Made by a program: the position numbers and the translations under genes. Source: Mageeibacillus sp. UBA1255 (GTDB lineage: Bacteria; Bacillota; Clostridia; UBA1212; UBA1255). Taken from it: DNA of 15,646 nt. Numbering within the stretch: the first letter of the stretch is position 1; each line of letters begins with the position of its first letter. The notes beneath the pieces are model-generated. The model was not told the DNA's origin. It saw only the letters and a list, made by a program, of their open reading frames with translations, and ran no database searches. Where the stretch lies: positions 1 to 15,646 of the forward strand of contig DBVV01000069.1 of NCBI GenBank assembly GCA_002308795.1, in the 5' to 3' direction. Below are positions 8,282 to 14,078 of the stretch, piece after piece.

Positions 8282-8932
8282 ATGACGGAAAACATAATTG
8301 ACAATATCGACGTTTTTAAGCAGAACCATATAAGGATCGGCTGCGGCGGTAAAGAGATCCATATCGATCCGTTCAGGTCGGACAATGCGCCGCGAAATGC
8401 TGATTACATTTTTATTACCCACGACCACAGCGACCACTTTTCGCCGCGCGATATCGAGTGCATTTCAAACAAAGAAACGGTGCTGATTGTCCCCGAACGA
8501 ATGTACGAAAAAGCAGCGGCAGTTGAAGGTCTCGTCGGAAAGATCGCGGCAGTAAGACCGGGCGAAAAGTATGATATTGACGGCCTTGAATTTGAAACGC
8601 TGCCTGCGTACAATATCGGTAAGCCGTTCCATCCCAAAAACGCCGGATGGGTCGGTTACGTACTTAATATAGAAGGCTGGCGTGTGTACGTTGCCGGGGA
8701 TACGGACGCCACGGAGGAAGCAAGAGCAGTGAAGTGCGATATCGCGTTTATACCTATCGGAGGAACGTTTACGATGAATCCGAAGCAGGCGGCGGAATTT
8801 GTAAACGAGATAAAGCCTAAGATCGCCGTTCCGGTACACTACGGGAGCATCGTAGGAAAAGAAAAAGACGGTTTTGAGTTCGAGAAGAGGGTCGATAAGG
8901 CCGTGAAGGTTGTTTTTAAGATCTCGTTTTAA
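8282..8932 (+). CDS. Metallo-beta-lactamase-fold hydrolase, UlaG/Lactamase_B_3 type
   Basis: 216 residues. The metal motif H47-D-H49-S-D51-H52 (HxHxDH) follows DYIFI, then come AGDTD with D139 and PVHYG with H185. This is the complete set of dinuclear metal ligands for the family. Length and compactness fit the single-domain UlaG-like hydrolases, a group with lactonases, phosphodiesterases and many members of unknown substrate. In E. coli UlaG opens L-ascorbate-6-phosphate lactone, which makes a sugar-lactone role plausible next to glycosidase and dehydrogenase genes, but this is inference. GAGGGA (8270-8275) lies 6 nt before the ATG. The gene follows the glycosidase gene by 16 nt and precedes the alcohol dehydrogenase by 29 nt. 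Its stop codon sits between two copies of a 13-nt tandem repeat. Confidence 0.85.
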   Translation: MTENIIDNIDVFKQNHIRIGCGGKEIHIDPFRSDNAPRNADYIFITHDHSDHFSPRDIECISNKETVLIVPERMYEKAAAVEGLVGKIAAVRPGEKYDIDGLEFETLPAYNIGKPFHPKNAGWVGYVLNIEGWRVYVAGDTDATEEARAVKCDIAFIPIGGTFTMNPKQAAEFVNEIKPKIAVPVHYGSIVGKEKDGFEFEKRVDKAVKVVFKISF

Positions 8933-8947
8933 GATCTGGTTTTAAGA
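8918..8947 (+). repeat. 13-nt tandem repeat across the MBL stop codon
   Basis: AAGATCTCGTTTT (8918-8930) is followed directly by AAGATCTGGTTTT (8931-8943), which differs at one base, and then by a third start AAGA (8944-8947). The stop TAA (8930-8932) is formed at the junction of the copies. AGATCT is self-complementary, so the two copies can also pair as a 6-bp hairpin. It looks like a slippage duplication that fills the gap before the next gene's SD. Confidence 0.8.
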
Positions 8948-8961
8948 GCGGGAGAATTGGT

Positions 8962-10134
8962 ATGAACGATTTCAGATATTATACACCGACGGAGGTCGTA
9001 TTCGGGAAGGGCGCGGAAAGTAAAACAGGGGAGGTCGCTGCGAAATACGGCCGAAGGGCGCTTCTTGTTTACGGAAAAGGAAGTGCCGTAAAAAGCGGTC
9101 TGCTTGGTCGCGTGGCTGCGTCGCTTGAAAAAGCAGGGCTGATCTGTGATTATTTCGGTGGAGCGAGGCCGAATCCGACTCTTTCACATGCGGAGGAAGG
9201 TGTGAAAAAAGCGATCGAATTCGGGGCCGATATCATCATCGGCATAGGCGGAGGAAGCGCTATCGACACTGCAAAAGCAATTGCCCACGGAGCAGCGAAT
9301 CCGGATTATGCGCTTTGGGATATATGGTCGAGAAAGGTCCCGCTTGAGCGATCACTGCCGGTCGGAGCTGTATTGACCGCACCTGCGGCGGGAAGTGAAA
9401 TGAGTGATTCCGCTGTGCTGACGAATGAAGAATTACGTAAAAAAGCCGGATTAAGCACCGATTATAACCGTTGCTGCTTTGCAGTGATGGACCCGGCGCT
9501 TGGTGCTACCGTTCCCGAATATCAGCTCGCCGCGGGAGTAGCGGATATTATGATGCATACAATGGAACGCTATTTTATACCTGAAAGTCACGCCGAACTT
9601 ACTGACGAGATCGCCGAGGGGCTGCTCAGGACCGTAATAAAAAACGGCAAGGCAGTGCTTGAGGATCCCGGTGATTACGATGCGATGTGTGAGATCTTCT
9701 GGGCGTCGAGCCTTTCGCATAACGGGCTTACAGGCTGCGGCCGTGACAAGGATTTTTCTGTCCATAAGCTCGGTCACGCACTGTCGGCAAAATACGGAAC
9801 GACACACGGAGCGTCGTTGACCGCCGTGTGGGGTGCGTGGGCAATAGAGGTCTACCGCGATTGTCTTCCTCGTTTTTGCAGATACGCGAAAAAAGTATGG
9901 GGAGTTACCGGCGGCAATGATTATTACGTTGCTGAAGAGGGGATCCGCCTGACAGTCGATTATTTTGCATCTATAGGTATGCCGACGTCTCTTGGCGAGC
10001 TCGGGACCTATCCGGACGACGAAGAAATTCGTGCGCTATCGCTCGATGCGACGATGAACGATACGGTAAAATTATCTCGCATTAAGCCGCTCGGGGCTGG
10101 AGAAGTCGAAAGGATATTTTACAGAGCCAGATAA
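8962..10134 (+). CDS. Iron-containing alcohol dehydrogenase (YqhD/butanol dehydrogenase type)
   Basis: 390 residues, close to YqhD (387). The predicted metal ligands D195, H199, H268 and H282 fall one residue beyond the YqhD positions (194, 198, 267, 281) in the contexts GVADIMMHT, HKLGHA and THGASL. The cofactor motif GIGGGSAIDTAKA is at 94-106. Y37-G-K-G-S41 aligns with the YqhD segment that contacts the NADP 2'-phosphate, so NADPH use is likely. The family reduces aldehydes to alcohols in the cytosol, for example butanal or short-chain aldehydes from sugar breakdown. GGGAG lies 7 nt before the ATG. It is the last gene of the plus-strand run and converges on the minus-strand fusion gene with only 18 nt between the stops. 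Role in the cluster, perhaps removal of an aldehyde from the sugar pathway, is inference. Confidence 0.93.
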   Translation: MNDFRYYTPTEVVFGKGAESKTGEVAAKYGRRALLVYGKGSAVKSGLLGRVAASLEKAGLICDYFGGARPNPTLSHAEEGVKKAIEFGADIIIGIGGGSAIDTAKAIAHGAANPDYALWDIWSRKVPLERSLPVGAVLTAPAAGSEMSDSAVLTNEELRKKAGLSTDYNRCCFAVMDPALGATVPEYQLAAGVADIMMHTMERYFIPESHAELTDEIAEGLLRTVIKNGKAVLEDPGDYDAMCEIFWASSLSHNGLTGCGRDKDFSVHKLGHALSAKYGTTHGASLTAVWGAWAIEVYRDCLPRFCRYAKKVWGVTGGNDYYVAEEGIRLTVDYFASIGMPTSLGELGTYPDDEEIRALSLDATMNDTVKLSRIKPLGAGEVERIFYRAR

Positions 10135-10152
10135 ATGCACTAAAAAATATGC

Positions 10153-11856
10153 TTAGCCCAGCGCCGCTTTTAGCGATCTTTCAAGCTGATCTTTTATCTC
10201 GTCCTGATCGGCACCTGGACTGCATTCGTATAATTTCACGCCGTTGAAAAAGATGCTCGGGACTCTGTAGTAATCGTAACGGTCTGCGATATCCGGGTGA
10301 ACGGTTTCTTCTATCCATTCGATCTCGACTTTTTCGTAGTCTGCATTTTCCGCTTTGAGTTCTTTCAGGGCGTTCATTGCTATGCGGCAATACGGACAAT
10401 GTTCAAGGTAAAATATCTGTAGTTTTTCCATCGTTTTTCCTCCGTTTTTTTTGAAATAGTAAAAATCCTGATCCACGCAGACCTGTTTAAAGCCGTTTGC
10501 TGCTATCATCCGGTATGACGGTATGTTTTCGCGGTAACAACGCGACCATACTTTTAGGTCGAGATCCTTTTCGGCCATTTCAGCTGCAAGGCCGAAAGCA
10601 TCTTTACCGCGCCCTTTACCCTGATATTCCGGCATGATCCTGCAGCCAAGCTCCGCCGTTCCGTCCAGCGTAAAGTTCCAAAGCACAGCTTCGCCTATCA
10701 TATTGCCTTCTTCGGAAAGGCGGATCGCAAGGTTAACTGAATCTCCTGCTCGCATATCGTATATGACAGAATCGTAAAATGTATTTTCATCGACCGGACC
10801 GGTGATAGTTATGTCTTCGCGGTAATCATATCCCCAGTAGCGGTTGTTTTCAACGTCGGTATTAATCGCAAGATATGCTTTTTTATCGGTTTCACGTATC
10901 TCCGTAAGTACTACGTTTTCGCCTCGAATAGTAAGTGCCGGCGCGATCCTGATTGCGGGAGAAGAGACGTGGACGAGATGTTTATTTGCCATTGACACAG
11001 GATGATACTGCATTTTAGAAGTTCTTAGCCCCGGGTCTCCCGAATCATCTTCACGGTTTACGTACTTAAGTGGGTGCCCGAGATTCGCCGCGATCAGGTT
11101 TACGAAGCCGGAATACATCGCGGGGTAAATGCCTTCGTATTTTCTCAATGCCTTCTCCACGTGTATCATCAGCATATTTCCTGTTATTTCACTTATGCTT
11201 ATGGCGACAAGCTTTCCGTCGATAAACATCCCGGCGGGATAAAGTCCAAGGATATCACTAACGTCAAAAAGTTTGTAAGTCTGGTCGAGTTCCATTTGTT
11301 CGAGGCTGAGTCTTCCGGCGTGCTCCGATGCGTATTCGTCAAGCAGTTTTATGACATCCGGTCTGTCGTCCTTCATAAGAAACCGAACGGCAGGTGCTCC
11401 GTACAGCTTTTTAAATTTGTTGATATGGTTTCGCTGACCGCTGTATTTTTTACCGGAGAACGTCAATGCATCTTCGAAAGAATAGATATAGTCGCTCCAG
11501 CGTCTGTCAAACGTCCACATCGCCGGCTGCAGTCTGGGGTCGGCACGGATGATATCGAGTATATCGTCGTCAATTGCGAAAAAGCGCAGCGGAAGATGGT
11601 TCGATAAGGCATACTGTATCAGTTCGTCGATCATCCCGTCGGGATCGTTTCCGATCGGGTAACTGAAAGCAGGCTGTTCGCCGATCATCTGACGGACAAC
11701 AAATGTGTCGTTCCATATGCAAAATCTTACGTCTATCCCGTCGTGCCACATATATAAGTAACCGGCGGAGAGATCGCTGCAAAGCGACTTGTTTCTTTTT
11801 AAATACGGAAGCACTGTCTGGAGCGTAGGTAATGAGAAAGGTTTAAAATCCAGCAT
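10153..11856 (-). CDS. DUF2156 - GNAT acetyltransferase - glutaredoxin-like fusion protein
   Basis: 567 residues in one frame with three domains. Residues 1-300 are DUF2156 (PG lysyltransferase C-terminal-like): MLDFKPFSL start, K-K-x-x-x-x-RNHINKFKK at about 136-150, and the family's GLR-x-x-KMQYHP element at about 276-286. Residues about 305-472 are a GNAT N-acetyltransferase with the acetyl-CoA loop QGKGRGK at 412-418. Residues 476-567 are glutaredoxin/thioredoxin-like with active site CPYC (487-490) and the cis-Pro segment RVPSIFF (P533). DUF2156 is related to the MprF domain that uses aminoacyl-tRNA; cytosolic versions have no settled function. ATG 11856 is preferred because family members start this way; a TTG at 11868 lacks an SD. 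An internal SD and ATG precede the glutaredoxin part. The gene lies 25 nt downstream of the minus-strand glycosidase gene, so they are probably co-transcribed. Confidence 0.88.
   Translation of the reverse strand: MLDFKPFSLPTLQTVLPYLKRNKSLCSDLSAGYLYMWHDGIDVRFCIWNDTFVVRQMIGEQPAFSYPIGNDPDGMIDELIQYALSNHLPLRFFAIDDDILDIIRADPRLQPAMWTFDRRWSDYIYSFEDALTFSGKKYSGQRNHINKFKKLYGAPAVRFLMKDDRPDVIKLLDEYASEHAGRLSLEQMELDQTYKLFDVSDILGLYPAGMFIDGKLVAISISEITGNMLMIHVEKALRKYEGIYPAMYSGFVNLIAANLGHPLKYVNREDDSGDPGLRTSKMQYHPVSMANKHLVHVSSPAIRIAPALTIRGENVVLTEIRETDKKAYLAINTDVENNRYWGYDYREDITITGPVDENTFYDSVIYDMRAGDSVNLAIRLSEEGNMIGEAVLWNFTLDGTAELGCRIMPEYQGKGRGKDAFGLAAEMAEKDLDLKVWSRCYRENIPSYRMIAANGFKQVCVDQDFYYFKKNGGKTMEKLQIFYLEHCPYCRIAMNALKELKAENADYEKVEIEWIEETVHPDIADRYDYYRVPSIFFNGVKLYECSPGADQDEIKDQLERSLKAALG
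10431..10443 (-). promoter_or_regulatory. Internal SD and in-frame ATG before the glutaredoxin domain
   Basis: On the minus strand GGAGG (10443-10439) lies 7 nt before an in-frame ATG (10431-10429), at the exact border between the GNAT and glutaredoxin-like domains. Initiation here would give a free 92-residue CPYC protein ending at the same stop, 10153. An A8 run (10452-10445) lies directly before the SD. Spacing and SD strength are as good as at real gene starts in this window. Confidence 0.6.
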
Positions 11857-11881
11857 AGGAATCTTCAAATCATTTATAATT

Positions 11882-13177
11882 TCATATTATCGTCTTAGAA
11901 CATCTGACGCTTCCGTCCGGAAGGCGGGTGGCTTTTACCGAAAGATCGCCTCCTTTTACGGAAAGACCTGAAAGGGATATCTCGCTGCCTGTAAGTTCCC
12001 CGGGAATGTTCGGATCGACCGAAACAACACCTGTCCAGCGATCATCGTTGACACCGAAAATTTCCTCTATGATGAGCTGAATGTACTGAGACGCTGTCCA
12101 TCCATAACGCTTGACACCGTGCCCGATGCCCGTTGACGGGCTCAAAAATTCCGCATAATTGCCGGAAAACTCTTTTACGGTCCTGTAGGCAAGCTCAGCG
12201 GCTAGTTCTTTCTCTCCTGATTCACGCAATCCGGTCGCGATGATCTCATTACGGAACGTCCAGATGTTGCCCGACCAGCTCGTCCAGCCTTTATACACAC
12301 CGACCGTTTCCTGATATTCCGCCGAAGAGTGTGAAGCCGTAACGATCGCATATTTTCCATATAGATCAAAATGATCTTTTGAAGTAAGAAAACCGATCAG
12401 CCTTTCGCGCCGTTCTTCAGGAACTATGCCTCGTTTAAACGTATCTAACATCGAGTTGTAGATACGCCCGGTCATCAGCTTTTTTTCTTTTATGAGATAA
12501 GTATAATAACCGCCGTTTTCCTCGCTATAAAGGTATCTGTTAATCCGGTTCTTTAGATCCTCAAATATCGTACTCCAGTGATCGGCATCGCTTTTTTCAC
12601 CCAGATGAAGCGCAATATCGCGAAGAACGTCTGCGCCTACGCATATCTGCACGTTAAGATCGACCTGCGCCGCTGTGAGCTGAATTGAAAAATCGCTCGG
12701 ATCGCTTTCTTCAAAAATGCCGCATACGAGACCTGTTTCCGGATCGCGTTTATAGTCAGAAAGCCACCAGTTCATATAGCGGCAAAGCATTTCATAAACA
12801 GTTTTGATAATTTCAACGTTTTCAGAACGTTTCAGAACTTTAAATGCGACTTCGAAGATGACAGGGATCGCGCTAAGCTGTTCGTCATAATCTCCGACAC
12901 GGTCAAACCCCCATAGAGGTATGCGGCCGTTCGGCTTTTGAACAAACGTAAAATTAAGGAGCGCTTTTTCTGCAAAATCCTGATCTATCCATTTATATCC
13001 GGACAAAGTGTCGGAGGAGTCGCGCTCCCACCAGCACCTGCCGTATTGACCGCCAGGGCCCATAAAAGGGTACTTGAAACCGAGACAGGGGACGTCCGTA
13101 AATTTACATTCCTCAAGAACTTTAACAGCATCGTCGAAATCGGCCTGACTCGTTCCGGGTAAACTGATCCTGATCAT
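11882..13177 (-). CDS. (alpha/alpha)6-barrel glycosidase-like protein (GH63/GH37-like)
   Basis: 431 residues. Helical-barrel elements occur in the usual order: QYGRCWWERDSSD (44-56), GRIPLWG (84-90), a GLVCGIFEESDPSDF segment (149-163), KGWTSWSGNIWTFRNEII (296-313), NYAEFLSPSTG (341-351) and YGWTASQYIQL (358-368). The last three match the 'G-x-x-W ... Y-x-E-x-x-x-P-x-TG ... W-(T/S)-A' end of trehalases and GH63 alpha-glucosidases. By that analogy E343 could be the catalytic base and D159 the acid (inference). It may lack the N-terminal beta-domain of larger GH63 enzymes. ATG 13177 is chosen because AAAGGAGG precedes it and because a promoter sits at 13244-13272. An upstream in-frame TTG at 13258 would be transcribed only from farther away and has no SD. 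No signal peptide is seen. It is the first gene of a two-gene operon. Confidence 0.7.
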   Translation of the reverse strand: MIRISLPGTSQADFDDAVKVLEECKFTDVPCLGFKYPFMGPGGQYGRCWWERDSSDTLSGYKWIDQDFAEKALLNFTFVQKPNGRIPLWGFDRVGDYDEQLSAIPVIFEVAFKVLKRSENVEIIKTVYEMLCRYMNWWLSDYKRDPETGLVCGIFEESDPSDFSIQLTAAQVDLNVQICVGADVLRDIALHLGEKSDADHWSTIFEDLKNRINRYLYSEENGGYYTYLIKEKKLMTGRIYNSMLDTFKRGIVPEERRERLIGFLTSKDHFDLYGKYAIVTASHSSAEYQETVGVYKGWTSWSGNIWTFRNEIIATGLRESGEKELAAELAYRTVKEFSGNYAEFLSPSTGIGHGVKRYGWTASQYIQLIIEEIFGVNDDRWTGVVSVDPNIPGELTGSEISLSGLSVKGGDLSVKATRLPDGSVRCSKTII

Positions 13178-13188
13178 ATCTGAAACTG

Positions 13189-13196
13189 CCTCCTTT
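13189..13196 (-). promoter_or_regulatory. Ribosome binding site AAAGGAGG for the gene starting at 13177
   Basis: AAAGGAGG (minus strand 13196-13189) is the strongest SD in the window and lies 11 nt before ATG 13177. It supports a start 27 codons inside the longest reading frame. Confidence 0.7.
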
Positions 13197-13243
13197 GGGA
13201 TTTCGTAAGAAGCGGGGCGGTCGCCCAGGTCAACTTCTTCGTA

Positions 13244-13272
13244 ATTATGACACCGCAAAGGCGTTCAGTCAA
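13244..13272 (-). promoter_or_regulatory. Sigma-A promoter for the minus-strand glycosidase/fusion operon
   Basis: On the minus strand TTGACT (13272-13267) and CATAAT (13249-13244) are separated by exactly 17 nt. Each matches 5 of 6 consensus bases. Transcription would start near 13237, leaving a leader of about 60 nt before ATG 13177. It lies back to back with the promoter at 13286-13314, with 13 nt between the two -35 boxes. Confidence 0.7.
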
Positions 13273-13285
13273 CCTTGAATAAAGA

Positions 13286-13314
13286 TTGATGTTTATAACG
13301 TATTAAAGTATAAT
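13286..13314 (+). promoter_or_regulatory. Sigma-A promoter for the SGNH hydrolase gene
   Basis: TTGATG (13286-13291) and a perfect TATAAT (13309-13314) are separated by 17 nt, with A/T-rich sequence between. Transcription would start near 13321, about 38 nt before the ATG at 13359. Confidence 0.75.
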
Positions 13315-13358
13315 TATCACAGTCACGGCGGATCAGAGACCCGCAGAAAGGGAAAAAC

Positions 13359-13964
13359 ATGAAAAGAGTACTGCTATTAGGCGATTCGATCAGGATGGGA
13401 TACGACGAGTACGTGAAGGAATTACTTGACGGAGAATTTGAAGTCATATACGACGACGTTGACAACGGCAGGTTTGCCGCTTACACGCTCTGGCAGGCGA
13501 ATCAGTTTTTTAAAAATTACGGACGTTTTGACGTTGTCCACTGGAACAACGGATACTGGGATATGAATATCGAAACTCCGATGAAAGAAGCGATCCATCC
13601 GGTCGATGAATATATTCATTTTCTTGGAAGAATACTTGGAGAGATACGTGAAAACGGAGCTGTCCCGATCTTCGCGACAACTACTCCGATCCTTTCTGAG
13701 AGTGATTCCGCAGCTGTCAATAAAGACGGCGTGGGCCGTTTTTTCTATGACAACGAATGGGTCAAAGAATATAATTCCGCCGCAGTTTCGTTCATGGAAA
13801 AAGAACACGTTGCCGTAAACGACCTTTATTCACTCTGCCTTGAAGATAAGTATTATTACAAATGCCCGGATCTTCTGCATCTGACCGAGCAGGGATACAG
13901 AAGGTGCGCGGAAAAAACGGCAGAAATGATCAGACGGGCGGTCGCCAATCCGGATACTCTTTGA
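13359..13964 (+). CDS. SGNH/GDSL-family hydrolase (esterase-like)
   Basis: 201 residues, normal for single-domain SGNH enzymes. VLLLGDSIRMGY (4-15) is block I with nucleophile S10. VVHWNNGYWDM (59-69) fits block III with the oxyanion Asn. DLLHLTEQGY (171-180) is block V with the D171/H174 pair. These are the Ser-Asp-His set of GDSL lipases and carbohydrate acetylesterases. There is no signal peptide or membrane segment, so it probably works in the cytosol; similar proteins next to glycosidases often remove acetyl groups from oligosaccharides (inference here). AAAGGGA lies about 5 nt before the ATG. It is transcribed divergently from the minus-strand glycosidase, sharing a 181-nt start-to-start region, and may answer to the same signal. 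Its stop overlaps the start of the promoter region of the next gene. Confidence 0.85.
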   Translation: MKRVLLLGDSIRMGYDEYVKELLDGEFEVIYDDVDNGRFAAYTLWQANQFFKNYGRFDVVHWNNGYWDMNIETPMKEAIHPVDEYIHFLGRILGEIRENGAVPIFATTTPILSESDSAAVNKDGVGRFFYDNEWVKEYNSAAVSFMEKEHVAVNDLYSLCLEDKYYYKCPDLLHLTEQGYRRCAEKTAEMIRRAVANPDTL

Positions 13965-13967
13965 TCC

Positions 13968-13996
13968 TTGAAATCAGCTGAGAATAGCGGTAAAAT
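13968..13996 (+). promoter_or_regulatory. Sigma-A promoter for the feoA-feoB fusion gene
   Basis: TTGAAA (13968-13973) and TAAAAT (13991-13996) are separated by 17 nt, directly after the SGNH stop (13962-13964). The start site would be near 14003, giving a leader of about 75 nt. No clear 19-bp Fur box was recognised around it. Confidence 0.6.
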
Positions 13997-14004
13997 GCCT
14001 TTAT

Positions 14005-14027
14005 AAAGAGCGGCAGAAACGCTTTTT
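14005..14027 (+). terminator. Hairpin with T-run, possible weak terminator or attenuator
   Basis: AAAGAGCG (14005-14012) can pair with CGCTTTTT (14020-14027) around a 7-nt loop. The stem has 8 pairs, one of them G-T, and ends in five T. It could terminate transcripts from the SGNH gene. Because it starts at about +3 of the predicted feoAB transcript, it could also act as a 5' hairpin or attenuator. The stem is short, so strength is doubtful. Confidence 0.4.
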
Positions 14028-14036
14028 ACATAATCA

Positions 14037-14057
14037 GTGCGCTTGCTTACGGCGCAC
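14037..14057. repeat. Perfect 6-bp inverted repeat in the feoAB leader
   Basis: GTGCGC (14037-14042) and GCGCAC (14052-14057) flank a 9-nt spacer, TTGCTTACG. It lies between the predicted promoter and the SD (GAGG, 14067-14070). It may be a regulator site or an RNA hairpin. The sequence is not a recognisable Fur or DtxR box. Confidence 0.5.
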
Positions 14058-14078
14058 GATAAATAAGAGGAAAAACAA

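Noticed and set aside
10135..10180. Possible bidirectional terminator between the convergent genes
   Set aside because: There is a T-run on the minus strand (ATATTTTTTA), but only a 3-bp GCT/AGC stem before it, and the gap is 18 nt; too weak to call.
11074..11607. 177-codon plus-strand open frame inside the DUF2156 fusion gene
   Set aside because: It is antisense to a clearly coding, domain-bearing gene, has no SD at its start and shows no recognisable motif; a shadow frame.
13178..13258. N-terminal extension of the minus-strand glycosidase from TTG 13258
   Set aside because: No SD at the TTG, and a good promoter (-10 at 13249-13244) lies within the extension; ATG 13177 with AAAGGAGG is better.
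13327..13344. Small GCGG/CCGC hairpin in the SGNH leader
   Set aside because: Only four pairs with a 10-nt loop and no conservation evidence; expected by chance.
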